A DNA stretch of 64,000 nt from an uncultured Alphaproteobacteria bacterium (GTDB lineage Bacteria > Pseudomonadota > Alphaproteobacteria > UBA6615): positions 62,001 to 126,000 of the forward strand of contig CALSNJ010000002.1 of assembly GCA_943787745.1 (NCBI GenBank), written 5' to 3'. A model generated the notes under the pieces. The model was given only the letters and a program-made list of their open reading frames with translations, was not told the origin of the DNA and did not search any database. Shown here piece after piece: positions 53,157 to 61,982 of this stretch (within the stretch, counting starts at the first letter, position 1; each line of letters starts with the position of its first letter). The position numbers and the translations under genes are program-made.

Positions 53157-54647
53157 CTACCAGGCATACTGGGCCTGCATGTAGAATTCTGGAGTGTGGT
53201 CGCGGTCGCTGCGTGTTCCATCATGGACGGGTAATGCAAGCCAGCTATTGATTGAAAAACCACTCTCGAATGTGGCCCTAATTCCTATGCCTGTGCTTGC
53301 AAGCTCGGTGTTGTCTGGTCGACCTACTGATAACTCGCTATTCGAATTATTAAGATATGTAACATCCAAGAAGGCGAAAGGAGCAATCCCGATCAGGTTT
53401 AGCGCATTCGCATGAATAGTTTCGGCGATTTCAAGTGTTAGGTTCGTGCCGCTGCTGCCTGCATATTCAAACGGCGCAAAACCACGCTGTTTATCCTGTC
53501 CACCAAAGCTGAATAACTCAAAGGATGGTTGGTTCTTCGATCCCAGTTGTCCAGACAACTCCAGGAGGAATTCCGCATTATCGGATACCGATGGCAGTCC
53601 ATAGATCAACCCGACTCCTGCACGTAGTGAGCCAAAATTGTTTTCTGCGCCGGAAAACTCATGGCCCCCCGAAAACGTCAAACCATAGGACACGGTATCG
53701 CCCTGATCGGTGTCCAATTTGTAAAACCAGGAGGTGCGGAGAATCGCGTTTCTTCGATCCTCGGACAGATTATCTTTGTCTACCCGATAATCCATTTCTA
53801 TGAAGCCAGTTTTTGCCTCGTTGACAGTGCGCTTGAATCGATGTCCAAAAAGCACGGCGCCGGCGGTAGATTTTGATGCAAGAGTGTTCTGGTTTCGGAA
53901 ATTAAAATCTGACGCCGAATCAAAATGTGAGGCACGGGTTTCTGCAAAACTGCCGATACTATTTACCGGTACCTGATAAGAAACTTGCCCAAAATAAGAA
54001 CGTGTATTGGTTTTAGCCTGCGCGCCCGCGAGTTCGAGTTGAAGTATGTCTCCGCCTGCGACAAGAGAATAAAGCTCTTGGTGAAGTACGACTTCCTTGC
54101 CGGACAGGTCTTCTGTCGGTGTATTGTGAAATGAGATGCTGCCTGACTGAGAAACCCTGGATCCGACTAAAACAGCTTCATAGCCGGTGCCGTTCCCAAG
54201 GCGATTGAGCTGCAGGCTTGCGGTCAATCCTGGGATGTCGTTAATCAGTCCAGTGACATGATCGATTTGTTCGATGTGAGGCGTGGGCCCGACGAGCTGG
54301 TTGAGGTAGGCTCTGGCTAAGCTGCCTGTTCTTTCGTCCAGACCTAAGACTGAAACAGCTTCGATTTGGCCAAGATCGACCCGCAAGGTTTCACCTGCAA
54401 CTGAGACTGATGCAAGCACATAGCCCTGATTCTCGAGAAAATGAACAAGGTTATTTGCTGCTTCGGATACATCCGAATAAGTGTGAAGAGAAACCCCGCC
54501 CTTGAGTTCCGGTGGCAGCCCTTCCACTTGCAATGGTTGCGCACTTGCCGCCGAATGGATGGCTAGGCCTAGAACGATCGCGCAGCTGGCCATAGCGGTA
54601 TGTATTCGGATTCGCAGGATCTTAGCGTTCGTTAAAAGCTCAATCAT
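53157..54647 (-). CDS. TpsB/ShlB-type outer-membrane transporter
   Basis: 496 residues. The signal peptide (SCAIVLGLAIHSAASA) is followed by POTRA-like sequence (VSEAANNLVHFLENQGYVLA, VDLGQIEAVSVLGLDERTGS) and a beta-barrel of about 330 residues. The Omp85/TpsB motif 6 appears as FSFGGQDKQRGFAPF (family form F-x-x-GG-x-x-x-x-RG-F/Y), and the protein ends in aromatic Trp as outer-membrane barrels do. Visibly more A+T-rich than chromosomal genes on either side. It is followed by the proline-rich repeat gene; both are bracketed by IS6 copies A and B. Two-partner secretion by this protein is inferred. Confidence 0.82.
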   Translation of the reverse strand: MIELLTNAKILRIRIHTAMASCAIVLGLAIHSAASAQPLQVEGLPPELKGGVSLHTYSDVSEAANNLVHFLENQGYVLASVSVAGETLRVDLGQIEAVSVLGLDERTGSLARAYLNQLVGPTPHIEQIDHVTGLINDIPGLTASLQLNRLGNGTGYEAVLVGSRVSQSGSISFHNTPTEDLSGKEVVLHQELYSLVAGGDILQLELAGAQAKTNTRSYFGQVSYQVPVNSIGSFAETRASHFDSASDFNFRNQNTLASKSTAGAVLFGHRFKRTVNEAKTGFIEMDYRVDKDNLSEDRRNAILRTSWFYKLDTDQGDTVSYGLTFSGGHEFSGAENNFGSLRAGVGLIYGLPSVSDNAEFLLELSGQLGSKNQPSFELFSFGGQDKQRGFAPFEYAGSSGTNLTLEIAETIHANALNLIGIAPFAFLDVTYLNNSNSELSVGRPDNTELASTGIGIRATFESGFSINSWLALPVHDGTRSDRDHTPEFYMQAQYAW

Positions 54648-54723
54648 TTGAAGGTAATTTCTTATCGCGGGAAAATCTTTTGATGAGCCAAAATTGTAGT
54701 TTGTTTTGGAGAATATTTATAGC

Positions 54724-55531
54724 GGCACTGTCAGACCAAATTGGCTTGAGGCGAGTGGGCTCGTTCCGTAGCCTCCGCGGATGAGAAATCCGTTCCGCTA
54801 TTTCAACTCGTCGCCCGAGATCATCCGCCTCACGGTGATGATGTACATCCGCTACCCGCTGTCGCTGCGCCAGGTTGAGGACATGCTGTTCGAACGTGGC
54901 ATCGATATCTGCCACGAGACGGTACGTTTCTGGTGGAACCGGTTCGGCCCGATGTTCGCTGCGGAGATCCGGAAGCGGCGGGTTCATAATCGTTCGTATT
55001 CGAATTGGCGCTGGCACCTGGATGAGGTTTTTGTTCGGATCAACGGCGAGACGCATTACCTGTGGCGCGCGGTTGATCATGAAGGCGAGGTGCTCGAGGT
55101 TTTTGCGACAAAACGGCGAAATCGCGCGGCTGCACTCGCTTTTCTGAAGCGCGCGATGAAGCGGTATGGTCGGCCGAAGATGATCGTAACGGACCGACCA
55201 AAGTCTTACCGGGCAGCGATGAATGTGATCGGGAATGCCGCCGATCAGGAATGCGGCCGCTGGCTTAACAACCGGGCGGAAAACTCACATCAACCGTTTC
55301 GACGAAGGGAAGGGGCGATGTCGAAATTCAGGGACGTCAAGACGCTACAGAAGTTCGCCGCCGTTCATGCTTCAACCTTCAACCACTTCAATCTCGACCG
55401 CCATCTTAACAGCCGCTCCGTCTTCAAGCAGAACCGCTCCGCCGCGCTGGCCGAGTGGCGTCAACTGGCGGCATGAAGTTAGCCGTCGTCCGTCGATTTC
55501 GGAGACTGGTTCGCATTAGCCTGACACCACC
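54724..55531 (+). mobile_element. IS6-family element, copy B (intact)
   Basis: 808 bp from GGCACTGTCAGACC to CTGACACCACC, direct repeat of copy A. The first 8 nt outside the left and right ends (TTTATAGC-like and GCCAATAA) do not match, so no target duplication is seen. It contains one uninterrupted transposase gene. Confidence 0.88.
54781..55476 (+). CDS. IS6-family transposase
   Basis: 231 residues, the standard IS6/IS26 length. MRNPFRYFNSSPEIIRLTVM opens with the zinc-finger/HTH-like region (LSLRQVEDMLFERGIDICHE), then the DDE core: WHLDEVFVRINGETHYLWRA, KMIVTDRPKSYRAAMNVIGN, and the Glu in NNRAENSHQPFRRREGAMSK. The reading frame is intact, so it may still move copy A and the cargo between them. 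Confidence 0.93.
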   Translation: MRNPFRYFNSSPEIIRLTVMMYIRYPLSLRQVEDMLFERGIDICHETVRFWWNRFGPMFAAEIRKRRVHNRSYSNWRWHLDEVFVRINGETHYLWRAVDHEGEVLEVFATKRRNRAAALAFLKRAMKRYGRPKMIVTDRPKSYRAAMNVIGNAADQECGRWLNNRAENSHQPFRRREGAMSKFRDVKTLQKFAAVHASTFNHFNLDRHLNSRSVFKQNRSAALAEWRQLAA

Positions 55532-55626
55532 GCCAATAATTTCCTGCATTGCCTGATTGATATCTGCGGCCAGGTGGCCGTGCAGTTCGAGGGCAAAATT
55601 TCCGCGGCGGGTTCGCTCGAGACTCC
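55532..55626 (-). pseudogene. Second serine-recombinase C-terminal remnant
   Basis: The reverse strand reads ERTRRGNFALELHGHLAADI and NQAMQEIIGGG. It matches the tail of the remnant beside the tRNA (QKRGKFELELHGQLAAAMNL) but with clear differences, so it comes from a related, not identical, recombinase. It is cut by IS6 copy B at 55531. Confidence 0.7.
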
Positions 55627-55632
55627 GTCCAC

Positions 55633-56430
55633 CTAATTGGGCACGGCGAAGGTTAGGTTTGCCCAAAGCGTTTCCCAAACGGCATTTGTGTCTCTGTGGC
55701 GCTCATGCGGCTGTCGGAATATCACGGCATTCAACATGTACTCGGAGCCCGCCACGATGGGCAGGACAGCGATGCCATCGGCGTTGGTCTCATGAACCGA
55801 TGCTATCAGTTCGCCCGAAGCGGCCTTGGAATACATCTCGAGCTGAGAATCAGGACGTGGCGCGCCATTGAAGAAAAGCTGGACCCGAATATCAGTGGCA
55901 TCTTTCAGAAGGTAGGGGTTTTCCAGCGCGACCAGCTCGGCCTCAAGCCCTATTCGGCGGTCGGCACCTTGTGCATTCCCGACACTGACGAGCGCCTTTG
56001 AATACCGGGTATAAACTTCGGTAAATTTGCCAGAGGACAAGCCGCGCGCGAAATGCGTCTTTGCGATGTCATCCACGCCATGGTTGATGGCGAAATCTTT
56101 GAACTTCTCGAAACTGTCGTAGGAAATCGTTGTAGGTTTGGATTCGTAAACAATGATGTTTAACCCTGAACTCGGTGCCGCTTGATCAATTGCCGGTCGG
56201 TCGCCAATACGGCTCACCACCCCCACGGCCTGGTTTGCGCCAAGGATCACAAAATGTTCGAAGTCGCCGGGTAGATAGGAGAGTTGCGTTCCTTCAAAAT
56301 CTTCGCCGTTTTTGATTCCAGCAACGATATTGTCAAAGGATTGCACCTGATAATCTGCAGGTTCTATCCAAAGCTCGTGGGCGACCACAGGGGATGCCAG
56401 CATGCAAAAAAGCACAATGAGAATGCGCAT
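55633..56430 (-). CDS. DUF4198-like periplasmic protein
   Basis: 265 residues. A signal peptide (MRILIVLFCMLASPVVAHEL) ends with the characteristic AHELWIEP, as in DUF4198 proteins associated with nickel/cobalt uptake or metal-binding envelope functions. Later features are KTHFARGLSSGKFTEVYTRY and a C-terminal beta-rich domain with TNADGIAVLPI. Its ATG (56430) lies inside the divergent HupE-like gene's 5' end. Pairing with HupE suggests a metal-related transport function; that is inference. Confidence 0.75.
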   Translation of the reverse strand: MRILIVLFCMLASPVVAHELWIEPADYQVQSFDNIVAGIKNGEDFEGTQLSYLPGDFEHFVILGANQAVGVVSRIGDRPAIDQAAPSSGLNIIVYESKPTTISYDSFEKFKDFAINHGVDDIAKTHFARGLSSGKFTEVYTRYSKALVSVGNAQGADRRIGLEAELVALENPYLLKDATDIRVQLFFNGAPRPDSQLEMYSKAASGELIASVHETNADGIAVLPIVAGSEYMLNAVIFRQPHERHRDTNAVWETLWANLTFAVPN

Positions 56431-57568
56431 GAGTAAATTTCGCTCTTGGTTGGGGCCCGTCGTACAGGCACTGACAGTATGTCTCTGGCTGATCAGCACA
56501 AGTGCCAGCGCCCATGAGGTGTCGCCTTCGGTGGCAGATCTGTCACATCAAGATGGCATTGTGACAATGGACATTGAACTGGTCCTGGAAGGATTTCTGG
56601 CGAGCATTGATCTTTCTGCTGTTACAGATACCAATGAAGCCGAAGCTGCCGCAACCTACGATGTCTTCAGGGCACTCAATGGGCCGGAGCTTGAGGCTCA
56701 ATTCAGGTTGTTCTGGCCTTCGATGGCCCCACAACTTCAGTTTTCTGCGGACGGTGCTCGGTTATCTGTGGAACTCAACCATGTATCCGTGCCGGACGTC
56801 GGTAACATTGACCTGCCAAGGCTCTCAAAAATTCAGGTCACTGCGGTTTTGCCCGCTGGTGCTCAAAGTGTCGATATTGGCTGGGACCGGAAATTTGGCG
56901 CGCTGGTCCTTCGTCAAATGGATGTCGAAAATCCCTATGAGGCGTACATCGCAGCGGGGACGACCAGCGGCTCGTTTCCAATCGCGGGTGGAGGTCAGCG
57001 TGGCGGCTGGGAGACGTTTGCGGACTACATTGCCGTCGGCTTCGATCATATTGTTCCCAAGGGGCTCGACCACATCCTGTTCGTCCTGGCTCTCTTTTTC
57101 CTCTCTCCGACCCTTCGTTCTTTGCTTTGGCAGGTATCGGCTTTTACACTTGCCCACACGATCACACTTGCGGCCGGTGTGACGGGCCTTGTTTCCGTGC
57201 CCGGCGAGATCGTTGAGCCCATAATTGCGGCATCCATCGTATTTGTTGCTGTGGAAAATATCTTCACGTCGGGCTTGAGCCGATGGCGGCCGATTGTCGT
57301 GTTCGTGTTTGGATCGCTGCATGGACTTGGGTTTGCCAGCGTCCTCCAGGAGTTCGGACTTCCGGCAGATAAGCTTGTTCCAGCACTCATCGGTTTCAAT
57401 ATCGGTGTCGAGTTGGGTCAGCTTGCGGTCATCGCATGCGCATTCGCACTCGTTGGTTACTGGTTTCGGAGCAAGACCTGGTACCGCCCTGTCATTTCGA
57501 ACCCTGGCTCGCTGATCATCGCTCTGGTTGGCGCCTATTGGTTCATAGAGCGTGTTGGCATTGTTTGA
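56402..57568 (+). CDS. HupE/UreJ-family membrane protein
   Basis: 388 residues. A signal peptide (VVQALTVCLWLISTSASAHE) with the AHEV start is followed by a periplasmic beta domain. The C-terminal half has about six helices with DHIVPKGLDHILFVLALFFL, the His/Asp motif of HupE/UreJ_2 proteins, LAHTITLAAGVTGLV and FGSLHGLGFASVL. HupE/UreJ proteins take up nickel in hydrogenase and urease systems; no such enzymes are seen here. AGGGGAT precedes the ATG at 56402; ATGs at 56417, 56423 and 56429 are alternatives. The 5' end overlaps the DUF4198 gene by 29 nt. Confidence 0.85.
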   Translation: MQKSTMRMRMSKFRSWLGPVVQALTVCLWLISTSASAHEVSPSVADLSHQDGIVTMDIELVLEGFLASIDLSAVTDTNEAEAAATYDVFRALNGPELEAQFRLFWPSMAPQLQFSADGARLSVELNHVSVPDVGNIDLPRLSKIQVTAVLPAGAQSVDIGWDRKFGALVLRQMDVENPYEAYIAAGTTSGSFPIAGGGQRGGWETFADYIAVGFDHIVPKGLDHILFVLALFFLSPTLRSLLWQVSAFTLAHTITLAAGVTGLVSVPGEIVEPIIAASIVFVAVENIFTSGLSRWRPIVVFVFGSLHGLGFASVLQEFGLPADKLVPALIGFNIGVELGQLAVIACAFALVGYWFRSKTWYRPVISNPGSLIIALVGAYWFIERVGIV

Positions 57569-57602
57569 CGAGATGGTGTCGGGACGGCCCAAGGATTGAC
57601 CT

Positions 57603-57854
57603 GGCACAGTCAGAGCCAACCGTCTTGAGCGGGCCAGGTTCGTCCCTTGGCATTCTTGGATGAAAAGTCCATTCGGCTATTTCAATTTAACGCCCGAGAT
57701 CATTCAACTGACGGTGATGATGTACATCTGCTGTCGCTTCATCAGGTCGAAGACACCTTGTTCGAGCGCAGCGTCGATATCTGCCACGAGACGGTGCGGT
57801 TCTGGTGAAACCGCTCCGCCGCGCTAGCCGGGTGGAGTCAGCTTGCGACCTAAA
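57603..57854. mobile_element. IS6-derived remnant with internal deletion
   Basis: GGCACAGTCAGAGCC and CCGTCTTGAGCGGGCC match the left end of the IS6 copies. ATTTCAATTTAACGCCCGAG and the stretch to ATATCTGCCACGAGACGGTG follow the transposase 5' end. At GTTCTGGTGAAACC it jumps to the transposase 3' end (CGCTCCGCCGCGCTAGCCGG). About 550 bp are missing. The flanking 57855-57979 holds no recognisable gene. Confidence 0.75.
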
Positions 57855-57979
57855 CCGAAGTTCACGGACGCAAGGCAAGTTTCGCGAGATGTTCCTAATC
57901 CCTCGGGTGTGGCTGATTGTATCGGTGATCCAGTGCGAAGAACGGTTTCTATGGGGCCGAAACCATCCCCTGACTTTGA

Positions 57980-60349
57980 CTACAAGCCGACTGGCTCTTT
58001 CGTCAGGCCCCATAACGCCTGCGGGCTCATCGGGATCTGCAGAATGTTTGTCCCCCGCGCGGGCAGAGAGAGCGCGTCTTCCAGCGCCTGCGCGAAGAGC
58101 GGGCCGACCGGTATGGCGCCGGCCTCGCCGACGCCCTTCACGCCGAGTTCGTTGGTGGTCGAGGGTGTCAGTGTGTGGTCCAGGCGCATGCGCGGAATGT
58201 CGGGCGCCGTGGGCAGCAGGTAGTCCGCGAGTGTGCCGTTGAGAAGCTGTCCCTCATCATTGAACACCTGCTTCTCGAAAAACGCGTTCCCGATTCCCTG
58301 GGCGACGCCGCCATGGATCTGACCTTCGACAATCAGCGGGTTGATGATGGTGCCGCAGTCATGGACCACGACATAGTCGTGGATCACGATTTCGAAGGTT
58401 TCGGGGTCGACTTCGACAATCATGGCGTGGGCGCCGCTGGCGGTCGTCCCGATTTCCGGGCCGAAATAGCTGGTTGCCTGAAGCCCGGGTTCGGTGCCGG
58501 GTTCGACAGCACCGCGCATCGGGTTTGCCTGCCGCGCCAGATCACCAAGCGGGATGGCTTCGTTGGTACCGCGCCTGCGGACAATTCCATCCGCCAGGTC
58601 GATCTCTTCGCCTGCGCAGTTCATCAGTGTTGCGGCCAGCGCGATTGTTTTCTGCCTTACGTTGACCGCTGCTGCATGAATGGCATTGCCGGCGACAACC
58701 GCGCCACGGCTGGCAAAAGTGCCCGCGCCCCATTGGAACTGGTCCGTGTCGCCGGTGACCAGGTCGACATGGCCCGCATCGATCCCAAGCTGATCACCCA
58801 CGAGCTGCGCGAAGGCGGTGTAGTGTCCTTGTCCCTGGGTGCCCATACCCGTCGCGACGAACACCCGCCCATTGCCCTGAACCTGCACCCGCGCGCCCTC
58901 ATAGGGACCGATGCCGGTACCTTCGACATAGGCGACGACGCCGATGCCCACATGGCGGCCAGCCCGGCGCAGCTCGGGTTGCTCTTCGGCGATGAATTTC
59001 TCGTAGCCGATCATCTCGGCCACGCGGTCCAGCCCGGGTTGGTAATCGCCGGTGTCATAGGTCAGTTCTGTGAAATCCTGAAAAATAATTCCATGATTGA
59101 CGGGGAATTGCTCTGGTTTGAGGAAGTTGCGGCGGCGTATCTCGAGCCGGTCGAGGCCGAGTTCCTGTGCGGCAATGTCGATCATGCGTTCGACAACGAA
59201 GACACCCGGCTGCCGCCCTGCGCCGCGGTAGGGTGAGACGATCGGCAGGTTGGTGTAGACGGCGGTGAAGGTGCTGTCGAAATTGGCAATGTCGTAAGGG
59301 CCAAACAACGAGCACTGGCTGTTGATCGGAACGGTCAGCCCATAGGGGTTGTAGGCACCATTGTCGTGCAGGAAGTCACATTTCAGTCCAAGAATCCCTC
59401 CCTCGGCATCGAGTGCAATTTCCGCGTCATGGAGCTGTCCACGTTCCTGCACGGTGGCGAGAAAATGCTCGCCGCGATCCTCGACCCATTTCACGGACCC
59501 TGCGAGTTCGCGCGCCGCCCAGGGAATCAGAATTTCCTCTGGGTAATACATCAACACCTTGACACCGAAACCGCCGCCGACAAACGGCGCGACAACACGA
59601 AGATCGTGATCCCCGAGGCTCAGGCGTTCGGCCAGCGCTGTGCGCAGCGCGGCCGGTGCCTGGGTCGACGCCCAGACGGTCAGGTGCGCGGCCAGCGTAT
59701 CGTAGCGCGCCGCGACGCAGCGGGTTTCCATTGGGTGTGCCATGCCGTGTTCATAGGACAGCTGGCGTCGGATGATCTTGTGCGCATTGGCCGCCGCGGC
59801 CGCATAGTCGCCCTTGGTCTGGTGCGCGATCGCTGCAACATTGCCAACGATGTGGTCGTGCACGCGCGGGGCGTCCGGGGTCGCCGCGCGCTTGAGGTCC
59901 ACGACAACGGGAAGCGGCTCGTAGTCGACACTGATGTCTGCGAGTGCGTCCTCTGCCAGGTATCTGCTTTCGGCAATAATCATCGCGACGGGTTCGCCGG
60001 CATACCGGACTTTCCCGGTGGCCAGTGGCGTGTGCGTCGCCTCGTTGAAAACAAGGCCGGGAACCGGCGCTGCAGGTACGACGAGAGGTGAAGGTCGGCA
60101 GACCGGGCCCAAATCGGCCGCTGTATAGACGGCAATTACCCCGGGCCGTTCAAGCGCGGCAGAAACATCGATTGGGCCCAGCTTTGCGTGGGCATAGGGA
60201 GAGCGCAGAAAAGTTGCATGCAGTGCATCGGGTAACTCGACGTCGTCTACGAATTGCGCTGCGCCGCGCAGCAGGACCGGGTCCTCGTTACGGGTTAGGG
60301 GGGCGCCAAGAAGCTTGCGCGCAGTTATGGAGGGGCTGGTCGGGCTCAT
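57980..60349 (-). CDS. Molybdenum hydroxylase large subunit (CoxL/XdhB type)
   Basis: 789 residues. It binds the molybdenum cofactor and substrate. Motifs visible: GGGFGVKVLMYYPEE, RGEHFLATVQERGQ, the form-II-like active-site loop VSPYRGAGRQPG, GMGTQGQGHYTAFAQ, and the catalytic Glu in NELGVKGVGEAGAIP. The AYRCSFR motif of true aerobic CO dehydrogenase is absent, so an aldehyde or N-heterocycle substrate is more likely. ATG 60349 overlaps the small-subunit stop by 4 nt. Confidence 0.92.
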   Translation of the reverse strand: MSPTSPSITARKLLGAPLTRNEDPVLLRGAAQFVDDVELPDALHATFLRSPYAHAKLGPIDVSAALERPGVIAVYTAADLGPVCRPSPLVVPAAPVPGLVFNEATHTPLATGKVRYAGEPVAMIIAESRYLAEDALADISVDYEPLPVVVDLKRAATPDAPRVHDHIVGNVAAIAHQTKGDYAAAAANAHKIIRRQLSYEHGMAHPMETRCVAARYDTLAAHLTVWASTQAPAALRTALAERLSLGDHDLRVVAPFVGGGFGVKVLMYYPEEILIPWAARELAGSVKWVEDRGEHFLATVQERGQLHDAEIALDAEGGILGLKCDFLHDNGAYNPYGLTVPINSQCSLFGPYDIANFDSTFTAVYTNLPIVSPYRGAGRQPGVFVVERMIDIAAQELGLDRLEIRRRNFLKPEQFPVNHGIIFQDFTELTYDTGDYQPGLDRVAEMIGYEKFIAEEQPELRRAGRHVGIGVVAYVEGTGIGPYEGARVQVQGNGRVFVATGMGTQGQGHYTAFAQLVGDQLGIDAGHVDLVTGDTDQFQWGAGTFASRGAVVAGNAIHAAAVNVRQKTIALAATLMNCAGEEIDLADGIVRRRGTNEAIPLGDLARQANPMRGAVEPGTEPGLQATSYFGPEIGTTASGAHAMIVEVDPETFEIVIHDYVVVHDCGTIINPLIVEGQIHGGVAQGIGNAFFEKQVFNDEGQLLNGTLADYLLPTAPDIPRMRLDHTLTPSTTNELGVKGVGEAGAIPVGPLFAQALEDALSLPARGTNILQIPMSPQALWGLTKEPVGL

Positions 60350-60837
60350 GTTGTTCCCTTCGCTGTGATCTGGCCTGTGGCGATCAAAACCGCGTCGACG
60401 ATGTTCTGGTAGCCGGTGCACCGGCACAGATTGCCCGAAAGCGCATCACGAATTTCGGATTCGTCGGGTTTCGGGTTTTCCGCAAGAAACGGTGTCAGCG
60501 TCATCAGAATGCCCGGCGTGCAATAGCCGCATTGCAAGGCATGGGCCTGCCGAAAGGCCTGTTGCAGTGAATTCAGCGTGCCATCCGGGCCGGCCAGGTT
60601 CTCGACCGTTGTGATCTCGTGGCCTGCTGCCTGATGCGCGAAGGTGAGGCAACTGCGGACCGGTTCGCCGTCCAGCAGGACTGTACAGGCGCCGCACACG
60701 CCGTGTTCGCATCCGACATGGGTGCCTGTGAGGCGCAGCCGGTGACGCAGAAAATCACTGAGGAGAAGGCGTGGCTCAACTTCGTCGGTATGGTCACGGC
60801 CGTTGACGTGGAGCGTGATGGGACGGAGTTCGGTCAT
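60346..60837 (-). CDS. Molybdenum hydroxylase 2Fe-2S subunit (CoxS type)
   Basis: 163 residues with two iron-sulfur clusters. [21 protein letters not shown] is the plant-ferredoxin-type cluster; [10 protein letters not shown] and [10 protein letters not shown] hold the second. It transfers electrons from the molybdenum centre to the flavin subunit. ATGA overlaps on both sides (60834-60837 and 60346-60349) show tight coupling. Confidence 0.95.
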   Translation of the reverse strand: MTELRPITLHVNGRDHTDEVEPRLLLSDFLRHRLRLTGTHVGCEHGVCGACTVLLDGEPVRSCLTFAHQAAGHEITTVENLAGPDGTLNSLQQAFRQAHALQCGYCTPGILMTLTPFLAENPKPDESEIRDALSGNLCRCTGYQNIVDAVLIATGQITAKGTT

Positions 60838-61727
60838 GCGGCTTGCCTCCGTTCGCCGGTCGCGCGGGCCCCGGCAATCGAAAGGGCCCTGCGTGTCAGT
60901 ACCTGCGCCAGATGACGCTGAAATTCAGCAGATGCGTGGACGGACCCGAGCGGTGCTATGTCCTGATCGACCAGGGCGGCTGCCGCTTCAAAGACAGGTT
61001 GATCGGGGACTTCGCCAATGAGGGCCGAGGCTGCGTTATGGGCGTTCATCGGCGTGTCGCCGGCGCTGCACAGGACGATGCGTGCGCTTTCGATCGTGCC
61101 CGTTTCGTGCAAGGCCATGCACACCGCGACACCCATCTGCGCGTAGTCGCCGGGCCGGCGCGCCATTTCCACGAAGGCGTAACCGGAGCGTGGTGGCGAT
61201 GCGGGCAGCACGACTTCGACAAGCATCTCGGTTTCTTCCAGCGCAGTCGTGTAGATGCCGAGGAAGAAATCCTTCGCCGCCAGTTCACGTTTGCCCGCAG
61301 TGGAGGCGACCCAGAATGTCGCATCGAGTGCCAGCATAACGGCCGGGAACTCGGAGGCCGGATCGGCATGTGCGAGGTTCCCGCAAAGTGTGCCGCGGTT
61401 TCGGATCTGGGCATGAGCCACCAAAGGTGCAGCTTCGGCGAGGAGCGGGGCGGTAGCTGCGATCTGCGGATCGAACTCGAGCTGCCGGTGACGGACCCGC
61501 GATCCGAGGTGGAGGGCGCCCGAAGCTGGATCAATCGTAATGGTCGCCTGATCGTCAAGCGCCCCGATATCAATCAGGACGGTCGGTTGTGCCATACGGA
61601 AATTCATCGCGGGCACAAGGCTTTGACCACCGGCCAGAAACATTGCGTCGTCGCCATGCTCTGCCTTGAGGGTCAGGGCTTCGTCGCGTGTTTGCGGGCG
61701 CAGGTAATCGAATGGGGCTGGTTTCAT
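60834..61727 (-). CDS. Molybdenum hydroxylase FAD subunit (CoxM type)
   Basis: 297 residues. FAD-binding motifs are FLAGGQSLVPAMNFRMAQP and RNRGTLCGNLAHADPASEFP. The C-terminal CO-dehydrogenase flavoprotein domain contains GDYAQMGVAVCMALHE. Order M-S-L on the minus strand. The ATG at 61727 (MKPAPFDYLRP) was chosen over a start 10 codons upstream. The first gene of the operon. Confidence 0.93.
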   Translation of the reverse strand: MKPAPFDYLRPQTRDEALTLKAEHGDDAMFLAGGQSLVPAMNFRMAQPTVLIDIGALDDQATITIDPASGALHLGSRVRHRQLEFDPQIAATAPLLAEAAPLVAHAQIRNRGTLCGNLAHADPASEFPAVMLALDATFWVASTAGKRELAAKDFFLGIYTTALEETEMLVEVVLPASPPRSGYAFVEMARRPGDYAQMGVAVCMALHETGTIESARIVLCSAGDTPMNAHNAASALIGEVPDQPVFEAAAALVDQDIAPLGSVHASAEFQRHLAQVLTRRALSIAGARATGERRQAA

Positions 61728-61982
61728 GACAGGCGAGACTCTCCACTTGCCGCGCAAGAATATTCATTCTTGGATGCGGGAAATGACGTTCCCAGCCCTG
61801 GGGTGCGCCTGCCTTGTTTTCTCAGCAGGTGCAGAAACCGATGTTAAACCCGGCATTGCTGTGAGTTAAGCACACCGGCGCGAGCAAAGAACACCAAAAC
61901 TTGTCGACGGAGATTTCGCGGGCATGGCAAGGGCGATTGATCTGATGGAAGGTTCGCCCGCTGCCTTTGCCATCATTTCCGG

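Noticed and set aside
50697-55531. Classical composite transposon with target-site duplication
   Set aside because: The bases outside copy A's left end and copy B's right end do not match, so only IS26-like unit behaviour, not a simple composite insertion, can be proposed.
58175-59236. 353-aa ORF antisense to the molybdenum hydroxylase large subunit
   Set aside because: Codon-shadow of coxL; no start signal or family features.
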